A DNA stretch of 64,000 nt, from positions 1-64,000 of the forward strand of contig DLMJ01000016.1 in NCBI GenBank assembly GCA_002479255.1, read 5' to 3'. Origin of the DNA: Candidatus Binatus soli. Lineage in GTDB: Bacteria; Desulfobacterota; Binatia; Binatales; Binataceae. The position numbers and the translations under genes are program-made. The stretch's first letter is position 1, and each line of letters begins with the position of its first letter. Of the stretch, positions 43,170 through 50,623 are shown one piece after another. Below the pieces are notes generated by a model. The model was not told the origin of the DNA. It saw only the letters and a list, made by a program, of their open reading frames with translations, and ran no database searches.

Positions 43170-43766
43170 CTAGTAACTCGTACACGTGGTGCTGTTGCGG
43201 TAGCTCGTGCAGCGAGTGGTGACCGTGTTGGCGCGTGCGTCAGCGGCGGCTGCGGCGCCCGCCAGGACGACGAGTGCGGCGACCAGCAAAGTTCCTCCGA
43301 CAACTTTCCCGATGGTTCGAGCGGTATCGCCCTTGTGCTCATAGGCTTGCGCTTGTTGCAAGTCGGGGAAGAATTGAGAACCCCCTCCGTGATTCTTGGC
43401 AAGATAACCAAGCGTGCGGGTCCCCTCCACGTCGCGGACCATGATGAGCATCGGATCGTCGGTCTGGAGCAATTGATAAGCACCGTCGGGGAACACCTTA
43501 CTTTCCGAGATCTGCAGATGCACGTCGGAGCACTTCTCATTCAGGCAGATTGCATCGATTTTCCCGCCGTTTGCTTTGTGGAAAATCGTCTCGTGCGGAG
43601 TAGCCTTATTTGGGTAGATGTCCTCGACATCGCCGGTGGGGAGCACGACTTCGTCGTGCTCCGACTCACCATTAACCATCGGAATGTAAACCGCTACGGG
43701 TTTAACCGCTTGCGCACACGAAGTCACCAGGAAACACACCGCCAATGCGCTAGCCAGATGTTTCAT
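43170..43766 (-). CDS. Putative lipoprotein with C-terminal hydrophobic helix
   Basis: A 198-residue protein with a strong Shine-Dalgarno (GGAGG) before ATG 43766. The signal peptide KHLASALAVCFLVTSCAQ has a lipobox-like LVTSC. The middle part (AVYIPMVNGESEHDEVVLPTGDVEDIYPNK) is acidic. A Gly/Ala hydrophobic helix (IGKVVGGTLLVAALVVLAGAAAAA) lies near the end, followed by a Thr/Cys/Tyr tail with two Cys (TRCTSYRNSTTCTSY). No family recognised; possibly an envelope protein. Confidence 0.65.
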   Translation of the reverse strand: MKHLASALAVCFLVTSCAQAVKPVAVYIPMVNGESEHDEVVLPTGDVEDIYPNKATPHETIFHKANGGKIDAICLNEKCSDVHLQISESKVFPDGAYQLLQTDDPMLIMVRDVEGTRTLGYLAKNHGGGSQFFPDLQQAQAYEHKGDTARTIGKVVGGTLLVAALVVLAGAAAAADARANTVTTRCTSYRNSTTCTSY

Positions 43767-44026
43767 TGTCCTCCAGGATCGCCTGGCCCACAGATGACAG
43801 GTTGACGCGAAACCGTCCATAGCAGACAGCGCGGGCACTAGGCAAGAAGAGCTAGTCAGTTGAACAAAAAAGAAGAGCCGGATCCCATCGATGCCTCCGG
43901 GAAAATTGCTCCCCGAGTATTGCCGATCAGATTTCGCGGCCAAGTGTTGCTTATAGTTCAAGCCGCGGGCGCGCCACAACTTGAGCGCCGGTCGCGATCG
44001 ATGCGGCTGACGGAGTATCGGAGAAT

Positions 44027-45571
44027 CTAGCTGCTGAAGCGTCCGCTGCGGATGGCGATCTCGCGCAGCCTGGCGACGCGCGATTGTATCGCGCGGCTGC
44101 GGCGCATTCGTTCCAGCGTCAGCGGGATTCGATAGGTCCAGTTCGAATCGCTGATCGTTCCGGGCCGATTGATTCGCGCACTCCAGCCAAACAAATCCTG
44201 GATCGGAATTATCACGAGCCGCGACGGCGCCGCGTACAGCGCGGCCAGAATCGCATCGTGCGCCGCTTCCCCGAGCATTCGGCGCGGATTCACCTGGCTC
44301 TCGAGACCAAGTGCGCGCACGAATTTCTCACGCTCGGCAACCGGCTGCGCGCGCCACCACACAGTCAGAGGTTCGGTGTCATGCGTACCCGTAGTCGCGA
44401 CCGAAAGTTCGGGATAGGCCGCGGGGCTGAGAAATGGTTCGTCGGCTTGGCCCCAGTTGCGTTCCCACTGCATCACTTTGTAGCCGGGTATGCCCAGGCG
44501 CGTGAGCGATTCGCGCACCCACGGCGGCACAGTGCCCAAGTCTTCAGCGATCAGTTCCCTCGCGCCAACTTCTTGTTTGATCGCGTGGATCACCTCTTCG
44601 CCCTGGAGCCGCTGATCCGCTTCGTCCGCCGGTGTGAAAGTTCCCGCCGCGTCCGGGTCCGAACCGAAATTGAAAGTTCGATAAAGCCCAACGACGTGAT
44701 CGATTCGAATCAAATCGTAAAGCGAACTGGCGTGACGCGCACGCGCGCGCAGCAGCTTGAATCCATGCGCGCGCATTTGAATCCAGTTGGGGATCGGCAG
44801 GCCCCATCGCTGTCCCTTGGGATTGAAATCGTCGGGCGGCGCGCCGACGGTGCGCGACAGATCGAACTCGTCCTGGTCCGCCCACACCTCGGCGCTGTCG
44901 CGGCATGGCGAGAACGCGAGGTCTCCGCCGATCAGTGCGCCGTGCGACGATGCGTAGGCGCGCATCTGCGACCATTGCCGGTGCGCGATGAACTGCCAAT
45001 AACCGTACATCTCGATCGGCTCGGCCAGTTCGCGGCGCGCGGCTGCGAGGGCGGCGGGATCGCGCTGCGCAATTTGCGCCGGCCACGTTTCCCAACTGGT
45101 CCAGTTGAAGCGCTCCTTGAGCGCGCGAAACAACGCGTAGTCGCGCAGCCAGTACGAGTTGGCCTCGATGAACGCATCGAGTTGCGCACCTTCGCAGCCG
45201 CCGCCGCGCGCTCGAGTCGCCCGGTAGGCGCGCTCGAGCAGTGCAAATTTTTCCCGCCGTATGATCGAACGTGGCACAAAGCGCGCCTTCCCCACCACCG
45301 CGCGCGCGCGCCTCAGCACGACCCGCCCGACGCCGGTCAGCCTGCTAACCGAGATGTACATTGGATCGATCGCCATCACGCTCATCGCGCTGTATGGGCT
45401 GAGATCGTCGGGGCCGGTCTCGTCCAACGGCAGCAGTTGGATTACCCGATGACCCATCGACAGCGCGAAATCCATCATCGGCGCGAGATCCAGTATTTCC
45501 CCGCGCCCGAGACTGTCGCGCGTGCGGATCGAGAACAGTGGAATCAGAATTCCCGCGGACCGCGTCAGCAT
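44027..45571 (-). CDS. malQ: 4-alpha-glucanotransferase
   Basis: A 514-residue GH77 amylomaltase that disproportionates maltodextrins, used in glycogen or maltose turnover. Motifs: RSAGILIPLFSIRTRDSLGRGEI, VWADQDEFDLSRTVGAPPDDFNPKGQRWGLPIPNW, IRIDHVVGLYRTF (nucleophile Asp), ELIAEDLGTVPPWVRE (acid/base Glu) and GTHDTEPLTVWWR (Asp). Normal length. The neighbours give no pathway partner. Confidence 0.95.
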   Translation of the reverse strand: MLTRSAGILIPLFSIRTRDSLGRGEILDLAPMMDFALSMGHRVIQLLPLDETGPDDLSPYSAMSVMAIDPMYISVSRLTGVGRVVLRRARAVVGKARFVPRSIIRREKFALLERAYRATRARGGGCEGAQLDAFIEANSYWLRDYALFRALKERFNWTSWETWPAQIAQRDPAALAAARRELAEPIEMYGYWQFIAHRQWSQMRAYASSHGALIGGDLAFSPCRDSAEVWADQDEFDLSRTVGAPPDDFNPKGQRWGLPIPNWIQMRAHGFKLLRARARHASSLYDLIRIDHVVGLYRTFNFGSDPDAAGTFTPADEADQRLQGEEVIHAIKQEVGARELIAEDLGTVPPWVRESLTRLGIPGYKVMQWERNWGQADEPFLSPAAYPELSVATTGTHDTEPLTVWWRAQPVAEREKFVRALGLESQVNPRRMLGEAAHDAILAALYAAPSRLVIIPIQDLFGWSARINRPGTISDSNWTYRIPLTLERMRRSRAIQSRVARLREIAIRSGRFSS

Positions 45572-45609
45572 CGTGGGATCATCCAGCCGGCCCGCTCAAT
45601 CCTCGGAGT

Positions 45610-46368
45610 TCAAATCACATAGCCGCCGTTGGGGCTGAGCACCTGGCCGACCATGAACTTCGAATCCTCGCAAGCGAGGAAAAGCGCCGCGGCCGCGACG
45701 TCGCTTGGCTCGCCGAAGCGCCCCATCGGCGTCATCGCTTCCAGCTGCTTGCGGAACTCGCCCTCGATGAACGCGGTCATCGGCGTGTCGATGAATCCCG
45801 GCGCGATGCAATTGACAAGAATCCCCATCGTGACCACTTCGCGCGCCACCGACTTGGTGAACGCGATGATCCCGCCCTTCGCCGCGCAGTAGTCCGACGC
45901 GAAGGCCAGCCCCGTGGTACCGGCGACCGATCCCATATTGATGATGCGTCCCGACTGTTTCGGGATCATCACCTTGAGCGCCTCGCGGGTGCAGAAAAAC
46001 GTCGAGTCGAGATGTGTCGCGAGCATCTTGCGCCAATCCTCGTCGGTCTTCTGGTAAGTCGGAATCACCTCGCTCGATTCGCGAGTGCGTCCGATGCCCG
46101 CGTTGTTGATCAGGATGTCGATCGTGCCGAACGCGGCGATGAAGTCGGCGAACATCTTCCGCACCGCCGTGCTGCTCGACACGTCCGCGACGAACGGCCG
46201 CGCCTTGCCGCCCGCGCGCTCGATTTCAGTCACGACGTTTTGCGCCGATTCGGGCCTGATGTCGTTGACGCCGATTTTCGCGCCCTCGCGCGCGAACGTC
46301 AGCCCCATCTCGCGCCCGAGGCCCGAGCCTCCGCCGGTGATCAGTACAACTTTGTCCTTGAGCTTCAC
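45610..46368 (-). CDS. SDR family oxidoreductase (FabG-like)
   Basis: A 252-residue classical short-chain dehydrogenase. VVLITGGGSGLGREMGLTFA binds the cofactor, NNAGIGRTRES follows, and the active site is INMGSVAGTTGLAFASDYCAAKGGIIAFT (Ser, Tyr, Lys). NCIAPGFIDTPM and LSPNGGYVI end it. Cofactor preference cannot be assigned confidently; the Asn-Asp after strand 2 (GVNDIRPE) suggests NAD(H). Nine bases downstream of the TPR gene. Confidence 0.9.
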   Translation of the reverse strand: MKLKDKVVLITGGGSGLGREMGLTFAREGAKIGVNDIRPESAQNVVTEIERAGGKARPFVADVSSSTAVRKMFADFIAAFGTIDILINNAGIGRTRESSEVIPTYQKTDEDWRKMLATHLDSTFFCTREALKVMIPKQSGRIINMGSVAGTTGLAFASDYCAAKGGIIAFTKSVAREVVTMGILVNCIAPGFIDTPMTAFIEGEFRKQLEAMTPMGRFGEPSDVAAAALFLACEDSKFMVGQVLSPNGGYVI

Positions 46369-46377
46369 CGCGCCCCC

Positions 46378-46716
46378 CTACTTCTTGCCTTCCTTGAGTT
46401 GTCGCTTCCAATCGAGTCGCCGCGCCTGGGCGCCGGCCGCTTCCGCTTCCGGCACCATGCCCTTTTTCTGATAGAACATGCTGAGGTTGGTGTACGCCAG
46501 GATGTCTTCCGGTTCCTGCGCGATATATTTTTTTGTCAGCTCGATCGCTGCGTCGAGATCTCCCTTGGCCTGGTAGCACATCGTCATTCCGTGGAGCGCA
46601 TCGGTGTATTTCGGATCGATTTCAAGCGCTTGTTTGTACAACTCGATCGCTTCGTCGAACTTATCGTCGGCGTATGCGTCGACCGCCTGGTCGTAGAGTT
46701 CTTCTTTGTCGAGCAT
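46378..46716 (-). CDS. Small TPR-repeat protein
   Basis: A 112-residue protein of about three tetratricopeptide repeats: YDQAVDAYADDKFDEAIELYKQALEIDP, DALHGMTMCYQAKGDLDAAIELTKKYIAQEP and AYTNLSMFYQKKGMVPEAEAAG. It likely mediates protein-protein contacts. Start ATG 46716 has GGAGGTCC before it; a longer frame from 46779 does not look coding. It is divergent from the MIP18-type gene. Confidence 0.82.
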   Translation of the reverse strand: MLDKEELYDQAVDAYADDKFDEAIELYKQALEIDPKYTDALHGMTMCYQAKGDLDAAIELTKKYIAQEPEDILAYTNLSMFYQKKGMVPEAEAAGAQARRLDWKRQLKEGKK

Positions 46717-46804
46717 ATCGGACCTCCGCTGAATGCGCGCGCCGCACGTTGCGAGACCGCGGATTTCGCGCACACCCACCCTCTTATATACTAGACTCTG
46801 CGCT

Positions 46805-47122
46805 ATGGAGAATTCGCCCGCACCGACCGAAGCAGACGTTTACGAAGTGCTGCGCGAGTGCTACGACCCGGAGATTCCGGTCAATCTCGTGGATCTGGGA
46901 CTCATCTACGGCGTCGCGATCAACAACCGCGTCGTCAATGTTACGATGACGCTCACCGCGCCCGGCTGCCAAATGGGCATGATGATCACGCAGGAGATCC
47001 AGGACAAGTTGCTCGGCATTCCCGGCTGCGACGACGCATGCGTCGAGATCGTGTGGGATCCGCCATGGACGCCGCACATGATAAGCGACGCGGCGAAAAA
47101 ACAACTCAACCTCGACGACTAG
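46805..47122 (+). CDS. MIP18/DUF59-family metal-sulfur cluster assembly factor
   Basis: A 105-residue protein of the SufT/PaaD/MIP18 family. YEVLRECYDPEIPVNLVDLGLIYGV and TAPGCQMGMMITQEIQDKL contain the conserved Cys, and VEIVWDPPWTPHMISDAAKKQL ends it. It helps mature Fe-S proteins, which fits a genome with complex I and ferredoxin oxidoreductases. Single domain without PaaD zinc ribbon. Convergent with the flavoprotein gene at 47135. Confidence 0.92.
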   Translation: MENSPAPTEADVYEVLRECYDPEIPVNLVDLGLIYGVAINNRVVNVTMTLTAPGCQMGMMITQEIQDKLLGIPGCDDACVEIVWDPPWTPHMISDAAKKQLNLDD

Positions 47123-47134
47123 CGCAGGCGCCGC

Positions 47135-48748
47135 TCAATCCGGATCGATCAGCACGCCCGGGTTGAGAATCCCGCGCGGATCGAGCGCGCGTTTCGCCGC
47201 CTTCAGCGCGCGCGCGAATCCGTCCGGACGCTGGCGGTCGTACCACGGCCGATGATACCGGCCGACCGAGTGATGATGCGTGATCGTGCCACCGAGCGCT
47301 ATCAGCTTGTCCGAGACCGCCGCCTTTATTTCGTCCCACTGCTCGATCTCGGAGCCGCGTTTGCCCGGCGCCAGAACCGTGTAGTACGGCGCCGGCCCGT
47401 CGGGATAACCGTGCGTAAATCGGCACGTGACCGAGCCCTTGCCGCATACTCGGGCTATCGTATCGCGCGCGCACTCCATCACCTGGCGATGAAATTCCGG
47501 GAATCGCTCCCACGTGATTGCGGTCTCGAACGTGTCACTCACCATTCCCATCGCGGCCAGTGTGTCCATCAGGTAGGGCGCGCTCAGAAACGCGTTGCGC
47601 CACGCCCCCGCCGATCCTTCGTGCGTCGCGTCGGCGTCGGTGCGGGTCTTCGCGGCGTCCGCCGGGATTTTCCCGCCGTGATCCGCGCAGCACTCCAGCG
47701 CACGCTTCATCCATGCTTCCAGTGGATGGTCTGCCGACTCGAATGCGAGCACCAGCACGGCCTCATCGCCGCTGCCCGCGCCTGAATTGAAGGCCTCGCC
47801 TTCGTCGAGAACCCGGCAATTCGCGGGATACAGCCCAGCCTGCGAAATCTGGCGCACCGCCTCTGCCGCCTCGATCATGCTTGGAAACGGAACCGACGCA
47901 CCCGCGCGAAACGTCGGCCGATCCTGAAGTCGCATCCAGGCCTCGGTGATAATGCCGAGAATTCCTTCGGAGCCGATGAACATCCGGTCCGGGCTGGGAC
48001 CTGCGCCCGAGCCGGGCAAGCGGCGCGATTCGACGATTCCAGTTGGAGTCACGACGCGTAGCGATTCGACGAAGTCATCGATATGCGTGTATAGCGTCGC
48101 GAAATGCCCGCCCGACCGCGTCGCGATCCATCCGCCGAGCGTCGAGAATTCGAATGACTGCGGAAAATGACGAATCGTAAGGCCATGCGGCTTCAACTGC
48201 GCGTCGAGCGCGGGACCATACACCCCGGCCTGAATTCGTGCGGCGCGCGAGACCCGGTCAACTTCCACGACTTTGTCCAAATGTGTCAAATCGATCGAGA
48301 CCGCGCCGCGATGGCGGTCGCCCTCGGGTGGTTCGACTCCGCCGACGACGCTCGAGCCGCCACCGTATGGCACCGCTGCAATCTGCGCGCCGTCGCACCA
48401 TTCGAGCACCGCAGTCAGTTCTTTCTCATCGCGCGGAAACGCGACCACGTCGATCGGATTCGGATAGTAGCGGCGGAACGCCCGCCTGAGATCGCGCGAT
48501 CCCTTGCCGTAGGTGTGGCCGGCGCGATCGTGGGTGCTGGTCGAGCAAATCGCCTCGAGCGCCGCCGGTGGTTTCACGCGCGGCGCGCGCAGATTCAGCT
48601 CGCTTTCCTTTGGCGCCGGCGTGAGCTCGAGTGGCCCGAGCCCAAATCGCTGGGCGATTCGCTCGGCCAAATGCTTTTGCTGCTCGGGAGTCAGCCCCTG
48701 GTCCTCGTAGCCCCATCCCCAGAACTTTCGCCTGCGATTCTCGGCCAT
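47135..48748 (-). CDS. Alkyldihydroxyacetone-phosphate synthase-like FAD-linked oxidoreductase
   Basis: A 537-residue VAO-family flavoprotein resembling alkyl-DHAP synthase (AGPS), the ether-bond forming enzyme. HDRAGHTYGKGSRDLRRAFR, VPYGGGSSVVGGVEPP and the FAD segment GVYGPALDAQLKPHGLTIRHFPQSFEFSTLGGWIATRSGGHFATLYTHIDDFV fit AGPS. The active-site His cluster is ITHHHSVGRYHRPWYD near the C-terminus. It could make ether lipids or act on another substrate; no DHAP acyltransferase is adjacent. Confidence 0.82.
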   Translation of the reverse strand: MAENRRRKFWGWGYEDQGLTPEQQKHLAERIAQRFGLGPLELTPAPKESELNLRAPRVKPPAALEAICSTSTHDRAGHTYGKGSRDLRRAFRRYYPNPIDVVAFPRDEKELTAVLEWCDGAQIAAVPYGGGSSVVGGVEPPEGDRHRGAVSIDLTHLDKVVEVDRVSRAARIQAGVYGPALDAQLKPHGLTIRHFPQSFEFSTLGGWIATRSGGHFATLYTHIDDFVESLRVVTPTGIVESRRLPGSGAGPSPDRMFIGSEGILGIITEAWMRLQDRPTFRAGASVPFPSMIEAAEAVRQISQAGLYPANCRVLDEGEAFNSGAGSGDEAVLVLAFESADHPLEAWMKRALECCADHGGKIPADAAKTRTDADATHEGSAGAWRNAFLSAPYLMDTLAAMGMVSDTFETAITWERFPEFHRQVMECARDTIARVCGKGSVTCRFTHGYPDGPAPYYTVLAPGKRGSEIEQWDEIKAAVSDKLIALGGTITHHHSVGRYHRPWYDRQRPDGFARALKAAKRALDPRGILNPGVLIDPD

Positions 48749-49020
48749 CGGATTGCTCCTCGCGATACGCCAGGGTTTTTACGCGTCAAGTTTGCTGACT
48801 ACCGCGATTTTGCGCCCGCACCGCCCGCGAGGGCAAACAACAAAACACCGCGCGAGAGCAAACCTTCATCGCCGCTTGCGCGTTCGCCGCCGGCGTCGTA
48901 TCAGTCGGATCACCCGTTGAGGGCAATTTCCTGAATGCAACTGACTTGGGACATCCGCAGAATACCTGGGGACTGAAATTAAAACGCTCAAAACAGAGCT
49001 TGCGCTTGTAGGGAACCGAG

Positions 49021-49578
49021 ATGGCTGAGCGAGGGCTGTTCGTCGACCTCCTGTATGCGGTGACTGTTGGGGCTACGCTGCCCCGCATCAACGATACAGT
49101 CCTTCACCTGGACTCGCCCGTGCTTTGGGGAGTTGCCTTTCTCATCGCAGTATTCCTCGAAGATTTCTATTTGTATCACGTAAAGGTCGTACCTCACCTT
49201 TCGGGTCCACATAGCTGGCGTGGGTTTTCGCTCTCGGTGCTCATTATAGGGACTTGGTACCTAACCCAAGCCGCGTTCCCGAGTAATGTGAATCTTTTTC
49301 TGGTGGGTTTCGCGGCGTTCTTTTCCCTTAGGATTATCTCAGCCGTTCAAAACCGGCCACTACCGTCTCGGCAGGACGCGATCTTCACAGTTCCGATCGT
49401 GGCTGCGGTCGCACTTCTGGCGCTTGCCGGATGCCCTCTTCTCTCAGGCCACCCAGGCCGCCTCTTATTTTTTCTGTTCCCGATCTGGCTTTTGACAATC
49501 TTAGTCTGGTGGTTTATCGATGCGCGACCGACGACCCTCGCCTCAAACTCAATCAGGACACCCGCGCCCCGCACTTAG
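49021..49578 (+). CDS. Hypothetical polytopic membrane protein
   Basis: A 185-residue protein with about five hydrophobic segments (LFVDLLYAVTVGATLP, VLWGVAFLIAVFLEDFYLY, FSLSVLIIGTWYLTQAAF, IFTVPIVAAVALLALAG, LLFFLFPIWLLTILVWWF). The start has GGGAACCGAG ahead of ATG. Its DNA is less G/C-rich than its neighbours, and debris of mobile genes follows, so it may be acquired. No family recognised. Confidence 0.6.
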   Translation: MAERGLFVDLLYAVTVGATLPRINDTVLHLDSPVLWGVAFLIAVFLEDFYLYHVKVVPHLSGPHSWRGFSLSVLIIGTWYLTQAAFPSNVNLFLVGFAAFFSLRIISAVQNRPLPSRQDAIFTVPIVAAVALLALAGCPLLSGHPGRLLFFLFPIWLLTILVWWFIDARPTTLASNSIRTPAPRT

Positions 49579-49606
49579 GACACTCTGGTGCCTTTTAGGA
49601 TGGTGT

Positions 49607-49756
49607 GCCAATCAGCGCGAGTTGACGGTCAAGGGCATCCACTTCATTGAGGAAGATTCGCCGCACGAGATCGGACGGGCGCTCGCCGGTTGTTACAAAT
49701 TGAACTTACGAATTGATCCGCGCGGCACCCCGAAAATTCTGGAGAAGGTGAGATGA
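49607..49756 (+). pseudogene. Haloalkane dehalogenase C-terminal remnant
   Basis: The frame around 49607-49756 reads NQRELTVKGIHFIEEDSPHEIGRALAG. This is the C-terminal segment of haloalkane dehalogenases, where His of HFIQEDSPHEIG is the catalytic base. After GRALAG the sequence diverges into an unrelated tail (CYKLNLRIDPRGTPK). The rest of the ~300-residue enzyme is missing, so this is a gene scrap, not a functional enzyme. It lies in the A/T-richer accessory patch. Confidence 0.6.
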
Positions 49757-49770
49757 GGTCATCGACCCGG

Positions 49771-49982
49771 CTAGAGGTCTTCCGGCCTCAGCCCGGTTTT
49801 CTTCGCGATTGTGCTAACATCCGTGGACCAATCTCCTCGCTGTCGTGAAAGGCGAAGACGTAATCGGGGAATCCAGAACGCTCAAGTGTGCGATGAGAGC
49901 CGCGAGTGCGCTTGACGCTCCAGCCGATTCGCAGCAATCCGCCCACGACTCGACTTGCCTTTGTGGCCGACCACTCGCTCAC
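49771..49982 (-). pseudogene. hicA: HicA-type toxin gene with a C-terminal frameshift
   Basis: From GTG 49982 (AGAGGA upstream) the frame reads SEWSATKASRVVGGLLRIGWSVKRTRGSHRTLERSGFPDYVFAFHDSEEIGPRMLA, a clear HicA/YcfA mRNA-interferase with its catalytic His in GSHRTL. It then goes off as QSRRKPG-stop. In another frame the next bases read IAKKTGLRPEDL-stop (stop at 49771), which is the canonical family ending. One missing base near 49813 explains both. Either a genuine inactivation or a sequencing error. Confidence 0.7.
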
Positions 49983-50371
49983 GTTATCCTCTACGCTTTC
50001 CCTACGCTCAAAGGGATCGCCCATTTAAGAGAGTTAGCCCATTATGAGGGCAAAGATCAAGTTAATACGAGGTGATTCGGAATATTAATCCAGAGCATTC
50101 GAGAAGCCGCGCATGTCCTTGAAACGAAGAGATCTCATCGGCCGAAGACTCTCACTGAGAATTGTTCCAATGTTGCTGAAACTGAATTGTCTGCGGATGC
50201 GAAGAGGACGGCGACGCCTAACGGCGGGGAGTCATCGGAGCGCCATCATGGATAGCGGCTTTCTGGCCGAGCCGTCCGACGGATGGTCTTCGTATGTGGT
50301 GGGTAAGCGCGACAGCGCACGACGCAGACAGTTCGCCGAGCCTCTATCGGCCCGCACTGCACCAAGCAATC
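49983..50371. other. Spacer between hicB and hicA debris
   Basis: About 390 bases separate the hicB stop from the hicA start, although such genes normally abut. I see only short plus-strand open frames without signatures here. It is relatively A/T-rich and probably inserted or decayed DNA. Confidence 0.4.
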
Positions 50372-50587
50372 TTAACTTCGCCCGTACTCAGATTGAAAAA
50401 GCACATCAGGCAGGGCAGTAAGCTCCCCATTTTCGATCCTGTCGGCAATAACGCGGAGCGCCAGCGCCTCAACAGCCGCGAGCGCCGCTGCACGGGTCTT
50501 GCCGTATGCAAGCACGCCCGGCAACTCGGGGACCTCGGCGATCCAGCGACCATCCGTTTCCCGATCGAACTCCACTCTCAACTTCAT
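50372..50587 (-). CDS. hicB: HicB-family antitoxin
   Basis: A 71-residue protein of the short HicB type: MKLRVEFDRETDGRWIAEVPELPGVLAYGKTRAAALAAVEALALRVIADRIENGE. It has the partial RNase-H-like HicB fold without a C-terminal DNA-binding domain. Start at MKLRVE (50587); seven upstream codons are not family-like. The matching hicA would be expected immediately downstream, but lies 390 bases further and is frameshifted. It may be a functionless leftover or may respond to another HicA. Confidence 0.8.
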   Translation of the reverse strand: MKLRVEFDRETDGRWIAEVPELPGVLAYGKTRAAALAAVEALALRVIADRIENGELTALPDVLFQSEYGRS

Positions 50588-50623
50588 AGCAGTCTTCGAC
50601 TGTAGCACTATTCGTCGGCTACC

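Noticed and set aside
43115..43540. 141-codon minus-strand frame overlapping the lipoprotein gene
   Set aside because: It lacks a signal peptide or motif; the frame with GGAGG-ATG and a lipoprotein signal is preferred.
48786..49091. 101-codon minus-strand frame in the gap before the membrane-protein gene
   Set aside because: No Shine-Dalgarno, no motif, and it overlaps the start of the better-supported plus-strand gene.
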